Source: Rossellomorea marisflavi (GTDB lineage Bacteria; Bacillota; Bacilli; Bacillales; Bacillaceae_B). Taken from it: a stretch of 64,000 nt of DNA. Shown here piece by piece: positions 26,125 through 35,789 of the stretch (its first letter is position 1; every line of letters begins with the position of its first letter). The stretch spans positions 1,554,001 to 1,618,000 of the forward strand of contig NZ_CP047095.1 in the NCBI RefSeq assembly GCF_009806575.1, in the 5' to 3' direction. A model generated the notes under the pieces. The model did no database searches and had not been told where the DNA came from. It saw only the letters and a program-made list of their open reading frames with translations. A program made the position numbers and the translations under genes.

Positions 26125-29100
26125 ATGACGGTAAGATTCATTCTTGGACGCTCTGGAACAGGGAAGACGCATCGTATATTGCGAGAAATAAAAGAGGAAC
26201 TGAGGGAACGTCCGCAAGGGACCCCGATCCTTTATATCGTACCCGACCAGATGTCCTTCATATCGGAATACGAGCTTGTGAACACACCGGGGCTGAACGG
26301 TATGATCCGTGCACAGGTATTCAGTTTTACGCGTCTTGCGTGGAAGATCCTCCAGGAGACGGGGGGCATGACCCGCTATCATTTATCGGACGTCGGCCTG
26401 AATATGATGATCAGGAAAATCATCGAAGAGAATAAAGGAGAATTGAGCATTTTCCGGAAGTCGTCTGAAAAACCCGGTTTCATCGGGCATGTGGAAACGA
26501 TGCTCACAGAGTTCAAACGCTATTGCATCGAACCGGGCGACCTTGCCGCCTTCAAGGAAAACGGCATGGGGAAAAAGGTGCTCAGGGATAAACTTGCGGA
26601 TCTTGAGCTGATTTATGAAGAATTTCAGTCTGCCCTGGCAGGGAAATACCTCGATTCGGAAGATTATTTTCAGTTGCTTTCCGATCAGATCCAGCATTCC
26701 GATCTCCTGCAGGATGCAGTCATCTACATAGATGGTTTCCATAGTTTCACCCCACAGGAATACAGGATCATCCAGCAGCTCATCCAGCGCACCCGCAAAG
26801 TGACCATCGCCCTGACGGCGGATGCCGGGGAAGTGAGACTCCCTGAGAACGAACTCAGCCTCTTCCGGATGACAAGTGAAACATATGGGATCATCCGGGA
26901 AGCCTGTATCGAGGCCGCTATACCGGTGGAAGAAGAAGTGATGGAGACGCCGATCCGCTATCAGAGCGGACCCCTCGCCCATCTGGAGCAGCACTATGAG
27001 ACAAGGCCGGTCATCTCTTCCGAAGCAGAAGGCAATCGGATTGAATTTATGGAAGCATCGAATCGCCGGGCGGAGATAGAGGGGGTTGCACGGAAAATCC
27101 GGGAGCTTGCCCGTGGAAGGGATCACCGGTATAAGGATATCGCCGTCCTGGTCAGAAACGGGGCGGACTACAGGGATAAAATCGAAACGATCTTCCAAGA
27201 CCATGATATCCCGTACTTCCTTGATCAAAAACGGACGATGCTCAATCATCCCCTGATTGAACTGATCCGCTCCACTCTTGAAATCATCTCTTCCAATTGG
27301 AGGTATGAACCCGTATTCCGGGCTGTGAAGACCGATTTACTATTCCCCCTTCACGAGGAACCGGGGGAGCTCAGGGAGAAAATGGATCGCCTGGAAAATT
27401 ACGTCCTTGCCCATGGGGTGAAGGGAGACCGATGGGTGAAGAAGGACCGGTGGAAGTATCGTCGATTCAGGGGGCTTGAACACGTGGATTCTCCCCAGAC
27501 CGACCAGGAAAAAGAAATTGAGCATGAAATCAACGAGCTTCGACTCTTTATCTCAGCACCAATCATCCGGTTGTCAAAACGGTTGAAAAAGCAGAAGACG
27601 GGGCAGGAATACTGCGAAACGCTCTTCGCCTATCTCGAGGAACTTGATATTCCTGCGAAGCTCGAGCGGAAGCGGGTGGAAGCGGAAGAGAACGGGGATC
27701 TGGTGGCTGCAAGGGAGCATGACCAGGCATGGGCCGCTGTCATGGACCTCCTCGATCAATACGTGGAGATCCTGGGTGGGGAAAAGACGAGCGTGAAGGC
27801 ATTCGCCTCAATTCTCGATACGGGCATGGAAGCGATGAAGTTTTCCCTCGTACCGCCTGCCATCGATCAGGTCATCATTGCAGACCTTGAGAAATCAAGG
27901 CTCGCCCATATCAAAACTGCGTTCGTCATCGGTGTGAACGAAGGGGTACTCCCTGCCAAAGTGACCGAAGACGGTATCCTGTCGGATGAAGACAGGGAAA
28001 CCCTGCAAATCGGAGGAGTGAAAGTTGGCCCAAGGAGCAGGACGAAGCTCCTGGATGAAGAGTTTGTAGCCTATAAAGCGTTCACGACACCGGGTGAACG
28101 ATTGATCATTTCCTATCCGATAGCCGATGAGGAGGGGAAGGCTCTCCTGCCATCCCCCCTCATCAAGAGGCTCAAGGAACTGTTCCCGACAGCAGGACAT
28201 TCCCTTGTCGTCAATGATCCAGCTGAGCTAGACGAACGTGGTCAGCTTGACTATGTCAGCCATCCCGGGGTTTCCATTGCCCATTTGACGACGCAGCTTC
28301 AGCAGAAGAAGCGGGGATACCCGGTCTTTGATTTTTGGTGGAATGTATACGACTACTACGTCACATCCGATCAATGGAAGTGGCATGCCGGCCATGTCCT
28401 CTCGAGCTTGTTCCATCGCAATGAATCAGCCGTCTTGACCGATGAGGCGAGCAAGGACCTGTACGGGGAACATATCCTGGCCAGCGTCTCAAGGATGGAA
28501 ATGTTCCACGGCTGTCCATTCTCCCATTTTGCAAGTCACGGCTTGAAACTGAGGGAGCGGGAGTTATTCAGACTCGAAGCACCAGACATAGGGGAGATGT
28601 TCCACTCTGCCCTCAAATGGATTTCGGAAGAAGTGGAGCGTGCCGGCCTGAGCTGGGCATCCCTCTCCAGAAATCAGTGTTTAAGACTGGCCAAGGAGGC
28701 AGTGGCGATGCTTGCGCCGAAGCTGCAGCACCAGATTCTCCTCAGTTCCAACCGCTACCACTATATTGCACAGAAGCTTGAACAGATCATCGGGCGGGCG
28801 AATTTGATCCTCAGCGAACATGCGAAGGCCAGTGGTTTCGTACCCGTCGGCGTCGAACTTGGCTTTGGGCCGAAAGCGACGCTTCCCCCGTTCCAATTCA
28901 AACTGCGCAACGGTACGCAAATGGAGCTTCAGGGAAGGATCGACCGGGTGGACAAAGCAGAGGACCAGAATGGCGTATACCTCCGCATCGTCGATTACAA
29001 ATCGAGCGCGAGGGACCTGGACATGACCGAGGTGTACTACGGGCTTGCCCTTCAGATGCTCACCTACCTGGATATCGTATTGAGCAATTCCAAGCAATTC

Positions 29101-29601
29101 GTAGGAAAAGAAGCGAAACCTGCGGGGGTCCTCTATTTCCACGTGCACAATCCCCTGATCAACAGCAAAAAGCTCCTTACCCTTGATCAAATTGAACAGG
29201 AGATTTTCAAAAGCTTCAAGATGAAAGGACTGGTGCTGGGGGACAGCGATGTGATCCGCCTGATGGACCAGACGTTGGATACCGGGAATTCAGACATCAT
29301 TTCCGCGGGGATCAAAAAGGACGGCTCCCTGTCATCGAGATCGAAGGCGGCGTCGGGAGAAGACTTCCAGTACATGCGCCATCATGTAAGGAAAATGTAT
29401 GAATCATCGGGAAATCGGATCGTCTCAGGTGAAACGGGCATCTCGCCATATAAACTGAAGGACCGGACACCATGTCAGTTCTGTTCCTACAAACCCGTCT
29501 GCCAGTTCGATCAGTCCCTTGAGGAAAATGAATACAGGGTACTGCCCGAGGCAAAGCCGGAAGACATCATGGCGAAGATAAGAGAGGAGGCTGATCAATG
29601 A
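26125..29601 (+). CDS. addB: ATP-dependent deoxyribonuclease subunit B, AddB
   Basis: AddB pairs with AddA in the helicase-nuclease that processes double-strand breaks up to Chi sites for RecA loading. The ~1158-residue protein has a Walker A motif, LGRSGTGKT, at the very N-terminus. It has a C-terminal RecB-type nuclease domain (GRIDRVDKA, then RIVDYKSS) and the four cysteines of the Fe-S cluster: one in FHGCPFSHF and three in PCQFCSYKPVCQF. The ATG at 26125 has AAAGGAG eight bases upstream. The stop overlaps the addA start (ATGA), giving tight coupling. Confidence 0.96.
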   Translation: MTVRFILGRSGTGKTHRILREIKEELRERPQGTPILYIVPDQMSFISEYELVNTPGLNGMIRAQVFSFTRLAWKILQETGGMTRYHLSDVGLNMMIRKIIEENKGELSIFRKSSEKPGFIGHVETMLTEFKRYCIEPGDLAAFKENGMGKKVLRDKLADLELIYEEFQSALAGKYLDSEDYFQLLSDQIQHSDLLQDAVIYIDGFHSFTPQEYRIIQQLIQRTRKVTIALTADAGEVRLPENELSLFRMTSETYGIIREACIEAAIPVEEEVMETPIRYQSGPLAHLEQHYETRPVISSEAEGNRIEFMEASNRRAEIEGVARKIRELARGRDHRYKDIAVLVRNGADYRDKIETIFQDHDIPYFLDQKRTMLNHPLIELIRSTLEIISSNWRYEPVFRAVKTDLLFPLHEEPGELREKMDRLENYVLAHGVKGDRWVKKDRWKYRRFRGLEHVDSPQTDQEKEIEHEINELRLFISAPIIRLSKRLKKQKTGQEYCETLFAYLEELDIPAKLERKRVEAEENGDLVAAREHDQAWAAVMDLLDQYVEILGGEKTSVKAFASILDTGMEAMKFSLVPPAIDQVIIADLEKSRLAHIKTAFVIGVNEGVLPAKVTEDGILSDEDRETLQIGGVKVGPRSRTKLLDEEFVAYKAFTTPGERLIISYPIADEEGKALLPSPLIKRLKELFPTAGHSLVVNDPAELDERGQLDYVSHPGVSIAHLTTQLQQKKRGYPVFDFWWNVYDYYVTSDQWKWHAGHVLSSLFHRNESAVLTDEASKDLYGEHILASVSRMEMFHGCPFSHFASHGLKLRERELFRLEAPDIGEMFHSALKWISEEVERAGLSWASLSRNQCLRLAKEAVAMLAPKLQHQILLSSNRYHYIAQKLEQIIGRANLILSEHAKASGFVPVGVELGFGPKATLPPFQFKLRNGTQMELQGRIDRVDKAEDQNGVYLRIVDYKSSARDLDMTEVYYGLALQMLTYLDIVLSNSKQFVGKEAKPAGVLYFHVHNPLINSKKLLTLDQIEQEIFKSFKMKGLVLGDSDVIRLMDQTLDTGNSDIISAGIKKDGSLSSRSKAASGEDFQYMRHHVRKMYESSGNRIVSGETGISPYKLKDRTPCQFCSYKPVCQFDQSLEENEYRVLPEAKPEDIMAKIREEADQ

Positions 29602-32600
29602 GCAGTCATCATATACCTGTAAAACCAGACGAAGCAACGTGGACAGATGATCAGTGGAAGGCCATCTGGGCAAAAGGACAGGATGTCCTTGTGGCGGCCG
29701 CGGCCGGATCGGGAAAAACGGCGGTACTCGTGGAGCGTATCATTCAGCGTATCCTATCCGCACAAGACGGATTGGATGTGGATGAACTGCTGGTCGTCAC
29801 CTTCACGAATGCTTCCGCGGCCGAGATGAGGCACAGGATCGGTCAGGCCCTTGAAAAAGCCATTGACTCTGATCCCCATTCCACCCATTTGAGGAAGCAA
29901 CTGAGCTTATTGAACAAAGCATCGATTTCCACCCTCCACTCATTCTGCCTCGAAGTGATCCGCAAATATTATTATTTGATCGATATCGATCCCGGCTTCA
30001 GGATTGCCGATGCGACCGAGGGAGATCTTATGAGGGATGAAGTGGTGGAAGAGCTATTTGAAGAAGAGTACGGGAAGGAAGGGAATACCCCGTTCTATAC
30101 ACTGGTCGATACGTTTACGAGTGACCGGAGCGATAAAGCCCTGCAGGATATGATCCTCAAGCTTTATGATTTTTCACGTTCCCATCCCGCCCCGTCCCTG
30201 TGGCTGAACGGACTTGGTGAAATGTATGGCGTAGAAGGGGTCGGGAGTATCGATGAACTCCCGATTGCCGACCATCTCCACAGGGATATTTCCCTCCAGC
30301 TTGAAGGAGCAAAAGATTTATTTCTGCAGGCATTGAACATGAGCCGAATGCCTGGAGGTCCCGCCCCCCGGGCGGAAAATTTCCTCGACGACCTGGGTGT
30401 CGTCGAGATGCTTCAGCTCAAGCAGAAGGAGTCATGGGAGGCCCTTTACGACGGGATTCAATCCCTCCATTTCACAAAGCTGAAACCATGCCGGGGAGAT
30501 GACTTCAATAAAGATCTCGTCGAGCAGGCAAAGGCCCTTCGCGATCAAGGAAAGAAAATGGTGGAAAAGATCCAGGAAGATTTCTTCTCCCGCCGGCCGG
30601 ATTCGTTTTTGAGAGACATGGGCGAAATGCAGGCCGTCATCGTCACGTTGGCGGAACTCGTCTCTCAATTCGCAGTACGCTTCAAAGCGGCTAAAGAAGA
30701 AAAAGGCCTCGTTGATTTTGCCGATCTCGAACATTTCTGCCTTGATATCCTCAGGGAGCCCGGAAGTACGGAATTGATTCCTTCTGCGGCAGCGATGGAG
30801 TATAAGGAGAAGTTCAAAGAGGTGCTCATCGATGAGTATCAGGATACCAATATGGTACAGGAGTCCATTTTGAGGCTCATCACCGAAGAGGATGAAGGGA
30901 AGGGCAACCGGTTCATGGTAGGGGATGTGAAGCAGTCGATCTACCGTTTCCGTCTGGCTGAGCCGAACCTTTTCCTGGATAAATACAACCGGTTCGGCAG
31001 TGGCGGAACAGGCATGAAAATCGACCTTTCCAAAAACTTCAGGAGCCGAAAGGAAGTCCTGGACGGCACCAATTTCCTGTTCAAGCAGATCATGGGCATG
31101 AATATCGGGGAAATGGAGTATAACCGCGAAGCAGAACTGGTTCCGGGTGCACCTTATCCGGCGGATCGACCGTATCCCGTGGAGCTTGCACTCATACAAC
31201 AGGAGGCGGGCGGCGGTGATGATCCCCTTGACGGGGAGGATATCGAAAAGTCCGTGCTGGAAGCGAGATTCATGGCGAAGAAAGTCAAAGAGCTCATCGA
31301 AGGCCGGGCGCTCATACATGATGCCAAGAGCGGTACGGATCGTCCGATTGAATACCGGGATATCGTCATTCTTCTCCGTTCGATGCCCTGGGCGCCGGAA
31401 ATCATGGAAGAATTCAAGCGACACGGGATTCCAATTTACGCCAATCTGTCCACCGGGTATTTCGATGCCGTCGAAGTGGCCATCATGCTATCGCTTCTAA
31501 AAGTGATCGATAACCCATATCAGGACATCCCCCTGGCTTCCGTCCTCCGATCACCGGTGGTCGGTCTCGATGAAGAGGGCCTTGCGAGGATCCGGATCCA
31601 TTCTAAAGCCGGTACGTACTATGAAGCATTGAAATCCTTTGCGAAAAAGAGGCCTCAGGGAGAACGGGATGAACAGGTGTATGAAAAAGTCCGCGTATTC
31701 TTGTATCATTTGGAACTATGGCGTACAAAAGCGAGACAGGGGTCAGTAACGGAACTGATCTGGCAGCTCTACAGGGATACGCGATTCTATGATTATGTAG
31801 GCGGGATGGCTGGCGGCAAACAGCGCCAGGCGAATCTGCGCGCTTTATATGACCGTGCAAGGCAGTACGAAGAAACATCGTTCCGGGGACTGTTCCGATT
31901 CCTTCGATTCATCGATCGCATGAGGGAGAGAGGGGATGATCTCGGGGTCGCCCGGGCATTGAGCGAGCAGGAAGACGTCGTCAGGTTGATGACGATCCAT
32001 TCCAGTAAAGGCCTTGAATTCCCGGTTGTTTTCGTTGCAGGGACCACGAGGCAATTCAACCTTATGGACCTGAACGCTTCCTACCTCCTTGATAAGGATC
32101 TCGGGCTGGCGGTGAAATACACCGATCCGGTAAAGCGGATCAGCTACCCGTCCCTTCCACAGCTTGCCTTTAAACGAAAGAAGAAGCTCGAGGCGATTTC
32201 TGAAGAAATGAGGGTCCTGTATGTGGCCCTCACACGGGCAAAGGAGAAGCTGTATCTCGTCGGGACTGTCAAGAACATTGATAAAACCCTGGATAACTGG
32301 AAGCGCGGGGGCACGACGGAAGGGTGGCTGCTTTCCGACCATGAACGTTCAAAAGCCCTTTCGTATCTCGACTGGATCGGGCCTGCGGTGCTGCGCCACA
32401 GGGACGGAGATCCACTGAGGGAAGAAGTGCTTGCAGGGACGAATGAAATTGCCGATCATCCTTCCTCTTGGAAGATCAGCACATTCCAGGCAGCAGAGCT
32501 TATGGAAGAATCAAGTGATGATCAAGGGGAATCACAGGACTGGATGGACACTGTCAAGGCCTCTGAAGAGATGGGGATGGATTCACCTTTCAAAGAGGAA

Positions 32601-33323
32601 GTGCTCCACCGCCTTTCCTGGGCGTATCCTCATGAGAGGGCAACAAGCCTAAGGTCCAAGCAATCCGTTTCCGAACTTAAGCGGATGGTGGAAATCAAGG
32701 ATGAAGCGGCAAGCAATGACATCCTGAGAAGACATCAGAAGCCGGTATATGAACGTCCGAAATTCATGCAGTCTAAGGACCTCTCCCCGGCAGAAAAAGG
32801 TACTGCCATGCATGCTGTCATGCAGCATCTTCCCCTTGGTGGAGCGGCACCCGGCGAAGCTGAAATACGCAGTCTGCTGGGAGACCTTCTCAAACGGGAG
32901 ATCATGACGGAAGAACAGATTGCTTCCATCGACACCTCCCGCATCGAACAATTCTTCCACACTCCTGTCGGAAGCCGGTTATTGAAGGCAAATGAAATCC
33001 AACGGGAAATTCCGTTCAGCATGAGTGTCCCCCTGAGGGATATCGCCCTCGATGGGGAAGGCGCACCGGAAGAAACGGTCCTTGTACAGGGAGTGATCGA
33101 CTGTGTGTTCCGGGATGAGGCAGGACTTATCCTTCTTGATTATAAGACGGATGGAATCCACGATCGATACGAGAATGGATTCGAGGAAGCAAGGCCGGTC
33201 CTGGAAGAGCGGTACAGGGTCCAAATCGAACTGTATACACGTGCCCTTGAATCCATCTGGAGGGAGCCTGTGAAACAGAAATTCCTCTACTTCTTCGATG
33301 GCGGGCATGTCCTCGAAATCTGA
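29598..33323 (+). CDS. addA: ATP-dependent helicase/nuclease subunit A, AddA
   Basis: The 1241-residue protein is a UvrD-type superfamily 1 helicase joined to a RecB-type nuclease. The helicase motifs are all visible: AAAGSGKTAVLVERI (motif I), VTFTNASAAEMRHRI, IDEYQDTN (motif II), GDVKQSIYRFRLAEP (motif III), MTIHSSKGLEFPVVF and YVALTRAKEKL (motif VI). The nuclease centre GVIDCVFRDEAGLILLDYKTD (in two halves) is near the C-terminus. It follows addB with a 4-bp overlap. In B. subtilis sbcD and sbcC come next; here an HNH gene follows directly. Confidence 0.97.
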   Translation: MSSHHIPVKPDEATWTDDQWKAIWAKGQDVLVAAAAGSGKTAVLVERIIQRILSAQDGLDVDELLVVTFTNASAAEMRHRIGQALEKAIDSDPHSTHLRKQLSLLNKASISTLHSFCLEVIRKYYYLIDIDPGFRIADATEGDLMRDEVVEELFEEEYGKEGNTPFYTLVDTFTSDRSDKALQDMILKLYDFSRSHPAPSLWLNGLGEMYGVEGVGSIDELPIADHLHRDISLQLEGAKDLFLQALNMSRMPGGPAPRAENFLDDLGVVEMLQLKQKESWEALYDGIQSLHFTKLKPCRGDDFNKDLVEQAKALRDQGKKMVEKIQEDFFSRRPDSFLRDMGEMQAVIVTLAELVSQFAVRFKAAKEEKGLVDFADLEHFCLDILREPGSTELIPSAAAMEYKEKFKEVLIDEYQDTNMVQESILRLITEEDEGKGNRFMVGDVKQSIYRFRLAEPNLFLDKYNRFGSGGTGMKIDLSKNFRSRKEVLDGTNFLFKQIMGMNIGEMEYNREAELVPGAPYPADRPYPVELALIQQEAGGGDDPLDGEDIEKSVLEARFMAKKVKELIEGRALIHDAKSGTDRPIEYRDIVILLRSMPWAPEIMEEFKRHGIPIYANLSTGYFDAVEVAIMLSLLKVIDNPYQDIPLASVLRSPVVGLDEEGLARIRIHSKAGTYYEALKSFAKKRPQGERDEQVYEKVRVFLYHLELWRTKARQGSVTELIWQLYRDTRFYDYVGGMAGGKQRQANLRALYDRARQYEETSFRGLFRFLRFIDRMRERGDDLGVARALSEQEDVVRLMTIHSSKGLEFPVVFVAGTTRQFNLMDLNASYLLDKDLGLAVKYTDPVKRISYPSLPQLAFKRKKKLEAISEEMRVLYVALTRAKEKLYLVGTVKNIDKTLDNWKRGGTTEGWLLSDHERSKALSYLDWIGPAVLRHRDGDPLREEVLAGTNEIADHPSSWKISTFQAAELMEESSDDQGESQDWMDTVKASEEMGMDSPFKEEVLHRLSWAYPHERATSLRSKQSVSELKRMVEIKDEAASNDILRRHQKPVYERPKFMQSKDLSPAEKGTAMHAVMQHLPLGGAAPGEAEIRSLLGDLLKREIMTEEQIASIDTSRIEQFFHTPVGSRLLKANEIQREIPFSMSVPLRDIALDGEGAPEETVLVQGVIDCVFRDEAGLILLDYKTDGIHDRYENGFEEARPVLEERYRVQIELYTRALESIWREPVKQKFLYFFDGGHVLEI

Positions 33324-33356
33324 CGGGCATCCTACGCGTAGGGAGGAGGGATAGCG

Positions 33357-33652
33357 ATGGCCGAGGACCAAACATGCGAACTCTGCGGCAGGCCGGATGT
33401 GGAGACGACCACCCATCATCTTACGCCAAAAGAGGTGGGGGGACCTTTCTCCCGACGGCGGAACTTTGCATCCCCTGTCATAAACAAATCCATTCCCTCT
33501 ATACGAATGAGGAGCTGGGTATCCGTCTGAATTCCATCGAAACCTTGCGACAGGACCCGAAGATATCGGCATTCATCAGATGGATCAGGAAGCAGCCATC
33601 TTCCAAACTCGTCAGAACGCGGAAAAGCAGGGAACGGCGGAAAAAAAGATGA
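33357..33652 (+). pseudogene. hlpB: HNH nuclease-like protein HlpB (YisB), frameshifted
   Basis: The N-terminal part, from the ATG at 33357, reads MAEDQTCELCGRPDVETTTHHLTPKE and has the first CxxC and the HH pair. The C-terminal part (GGTFLPTAELCIPCHKQIHSLYTNEEL, in two halves) is in the next frame, to 33652. The break falls at 33437-33442, where six Gs replace the seven required. With one G restored the gene would encode a 98-residue HNH-type zinc protein like B. subtilis YisB/HlpB, the last gene of the addBA-sbcDC operon there. GGGAGGAGGG precedes the start. A true pseudogene is possible, but the defect repeats that in hemH. Confidence 0.85.
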
Positions 33653-33656
33653 ACAC

Positions 33657-33695
33657 AAAAAGCCAAAGGCCCGTGAAGGGGCTTTTGGCTTTTTA
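33657..33695. terminator. bidirectional terminator between hlpB and gerPF
   Basis: AAAAAGCCAAAGGCCC pairs with GGGCTTTTGGCTTTTT around GTGAAG, with A and T tracts on both sides. It serves the converging add and gerP operons. Confidence 0.92.
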
Positions 33696-33911
33696 ATTGT
33701 TGCCGGCAATGGGCTGGTCGACTACATTGCAGTCAAAAGTCGTTGTGGCACTGAATACATTGTAGGTGAGCTGGAACGGACCGGTATTGAATCCTCCGGA
33801 GCCACCATAGGTTTTAGAGGCGTTTTTGGGTGAAATGATCCCCGTGTCTCCGAATTGGACATTCCCCCCGCCGATATTCAGGATCGAGACGGGGCCGACT
33901 AATGCTGGCAT
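33693..33911 (-). CDS. gerPF: spore germination protein GerPF
   Basis: A 72-residue spore-coat-associated protein that begins MPALVGPVSILNIGGGNVQFGD and contains the ISPKNASKTYGGSG pattern shared by GerPA and GerPF. GerP proteins help small germinants cross the coat to their receptors. The ATG at 33911 lies nine bases after AGGAG; an ATG three codons earlier sits too close. It is the last gene of the operon. Confidence 0.92.
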   Translation of the reverse strand: MPALVGPVSILNIGGGNVQFGDTGIISPKNASKTYGGSGGFNTGPFQLTYNVFSATTTFDCNVVDQPIAGNN

Positions 33912-33974
33912 ATCTACCATCTCCTGTCGCTAGTAAGGCTATCATCATTAGCCTATGTGATTGTATGAAAATTG

Positions 33975-34373
33975 TTAATTGGGCCCTTCGATTTCTTCTG
34001 TCTGCCCCGATCCTCCTTGGGTATCTTCCAGCTGCCGAATGTGTTTTACCCTGGCATCCATGGATACAAGGGAAACATTCCCTACATGGACGATGGAGGA
34101 GAAAGCCGTTGCTTTTACAAATAAGCGGTTAACCTTGATGGGACACAGGCTCAGCCGTGAGACCTTTACTCTTGGATCAATGGGGGCTTTTTGAATGGGG
34201 GACTGGAACACCCGATAATCGTAGCTCCCTTCGCTGGACAGGAAGAATTCCTGCTCGCGCTGGACAGCGTATGCCCACGAGACGGAATCGATGTTCCGTG
34301 TATCCCCGAGTTGATAAAAAGAGCTGAATGCCAGGGTGATGCCTTCGAGTTGGTTCACGATGGAATAACGCAT
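33975..34373 (-). CDS. gerPE: spore germination protein GerPE
   Basis: The 132-residue protein has the GerPE pattern FSSFYQLGDTRNIDS, WAYAVQREQEFF and SSIVHVGNVSLVSMDARVKHIRQL. It is predicted to be spore-localised and needed for normal coat permeability to germinants. It begins three bases after the gerPD stop codon on the minus strand. Confidence 0.92.
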   Translation of the reverse strand: MRYSIVNQLEGITLAFSSFYQLGDTRNIDSVSWAYAVQREQEFFLSSEGSYDYRVFQSPIQKAPIDPRVKVSRLSLCPIKVNRLFVKATAFSSIVHVGNVSLVSMDARVKHIRQLEDTQGGSGQTEEIEGPN

Positions 34374-34375
34374 GG

Positions 34376-34555
34376 TTAACCTTTCGGGGTCAGCGGTACA
34401 AAAGGTCCGATGATCAGGGATTCGGCAGGAGTGTCAAAGGCTGAGGTGAGCTGGATGATATCAGCGTCGCCGATCAGCACGAGGGAAGAGCTGGCAACCC
34501 CTGCAATATCGATGTTTCCAACGGATAATTCCCTATTGATTACCTGGAGGTTCAT
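34376..34555 (-). CDS. gerPD: spore germination protein GerPD
   Basis: A 59-residue protein reading MNLQVINRELSVGNIDIAGV, then ASSSLVLIGDADIIQLTSAF and a proline-rich end, as in other GerPD proteins. It is short enough to be missed by a 60-codon cut-off. Its start overlaps the end of gerPC by 23 bp. Confidence 0.92.
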   Translation of the reverse strand: MNLQVINRELSVGNIDIAGVASSSLVLIGDADIIQLTSAFDTPAESLIIGPFVPLTPKG

Positions 34556-35159
34556 GTTGATTCATCCCTTCCATATTGTTTGGCATTTGAGACATGAAGG
34601 TGTACAGTGCGGTCTGGATATCCTGTTTGATCCGGGATAGCACTTTGGCTTCCCATTCTTCTTTCGTATGGCGGCCCTCCATGTAGGGGATCGTTTCAAG
34701 ATAGAACTCGATCCTTCCCGGCATTTGATTCAGGAGGTCCTGTTGGATCATCTCATGATACTGGGGGTCCAATGAACGTTGGAATTGCATTTCATTATCC
34801 TGTATCAAGACGGGAAGTTCTTCTTTTATATACCTTCCGACTGCTTCAGCAAGCCTTGACTTATAGGGCCCGAGATCCTGCATGGACTTGACGTTGACGT
34901 TTTGCTCCACCGCAAGATCCTCGATGGTTTCTTTCAGTGAGTTCGGGTTCAGCCCGATATTCAATGTGCCGTCAAGGGACTCCACCTTGAGCTGATCGAA
35001 TTTATATTCAATCTTCTCCACGTTGATTGATGGAGAGTCCCTCATGTTCTGGAGTTCAGCGGAGAGATCATTCATCCTTTTTTCTAACGCGGCAATCTTT
35101 GAATGGAGATTTTCAATATATTGATAGAGTTGTTGTGGGGTCATATAGTAATTATTCAT
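34533..35159 (-). CDS. gerPC: spore germination protein GerPC
   Basis: A 208-residue protein with an N-terminal coiled coil (about residues 10-42, MTPQQLYQYIENLHSKIAAL onward) and a globular C-terminal part containing LNIGLNPNSLKETIEDLAV. It is the only large GerP subunit and is needed for coat permeability. The AAAGAGGTGG ribosome site precedes the ATG. Confidence 0.92.
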   Translation of the reverse strand: MNNYYMTPQQLYQYIENLHSKIAALEKRMNDLSAELQNMRDSPSINVEKIEYKFDQLKVESLDGTLNIGLNPNSLKETIEDLAVEQNVNVKSMQDLGPYKSRLAEAVGRYIKEELPVLIQDNEMQFQRSLDPQYHEMIQQDLLNQMPGRIEFYLETIPYMEGRHTKEEWEAKVLSRIKQDIQTALYTFMSQMPNNMEGMNQHEPPGNQ

Positions 35160-35191
35160 GGTACCACCTCTTTCAGTGCCGCGTGATTTCC

Positions 35192-35425
35192 TTACGATTC
35201 GCCTGGGGGTTGAAGAGGGACGAAGGGAGGAACGGATTGTGATTGTCCTCCCGTCCCCCCGTTCTTTTGTGCCTGTGGAGCAGGTTCAGTGAATCCGCCT
35301 GTATTATAAAGGTAATCGTTTGTGGCGATTTGTCCGCACGTCCCGATCTGAAGCACCGAGGAGTTTGACATTCCGCCGATTTTGATGAATTGGATTTGGA
35401 TGGACTGCTGCACATAATAATTCAT
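35192..35425 (-). CDS. gerPB: spore germination protein GerPB
   Basis: A 77-residue protein beginning MNYYVQQSIQIQFIKIGGMS and containing SSVLQIGTCGQIATNDYLYN, as in GerPB. The tail is rich in Gly, Gln and Pro, which is normal for the family. Confidence 0.92.
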   Translation of the reverse strand: MNYYVQQSIQIQFIKIGGMSNSSVLQIGTCGQIATNDYLYNTGGFTEPAPQAQKNGGTGGQSQSVPPFVPLQPPGES

Positions 35426-35437
35426 CTCGCCACTTCC

Positions 35438-35659
35438 TTATACGTTTAGGATAATCCCTTGATCCATCGTGTCGTCATCCACCGTGTACGTCAAGGAGCT
35501 TTCGTTATAGACGGATATTCCGCGTCCGGTGATGAAGGATCCAGCTCCTGCAAAGGTCTTGGCCGTTGAAATGGGGCTGATATTGAATACGTCACCTATA
35601 TGGAAAACACCGCTCGAACCAATGCTGATCACTTGGGCGAAGCCTACGATCGCGGGCAT
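35438..35659 (-). CDS. gerPA: spore germination protein GerPA
   Basis: A 73-residue protein, MPAIVGFAQVISIGSSGVFHIGDVF onward (given in part), with ISPISTAKTFAGAGSF, diagnostic of GerPA. It is the first gene of the six-gene gerPA-gerPF operon, and a putative late mother-cell promoter stands just upstream. Confidence 0.93.
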   Translation of the reverse strand: MPAIVGFAQVISIGSSGVFHIGDVFNISPISTAKTFAGAGSFITGRGISVYNESSLTYTVDDDTMDQGIILNV

Positions 35660-35693
35660 AAAATACTCACACCTTTATTTATCAATAATTAGT

Positions 35694-35725
35694 ACCAATG
35701 TATGTGAGAATTTTGCAAAAGTGAC
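35694..35725 (-). promoter_or_regulatory. possible sigma-K promoter of the gerP operon
   Basis: On the minus strand GTCAC is followed after 16 bases by CATACATTG. This resembles the sigma-K consensus AC-N16-CATANNNTA with one mismatch. In B. subtilis gerP is expressed late from sigma-K with GerE influence. Confidence 0.42.
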
Positions 35726-35789
35726 AATCGCCTAATCGGCCGTTTCGATGTACACTAGAGTAGAAGAGATTAAGAAAGGGGGACGATTC

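Noticed and set aside
26383-27249. 288-codon minus-strand frame inside addB
   Set aside because: It is a shadow of a highly conserved coding region; it has no promoter, ribosome site or family similarity.
30432-31424. Long open frame (330 codons) on the minus strand
   Set aside because: It lies entirely inside addA, has no ribosome site, and its translation is a cysteine- and histidine-scattered antisense shadow without recognisable motifs.
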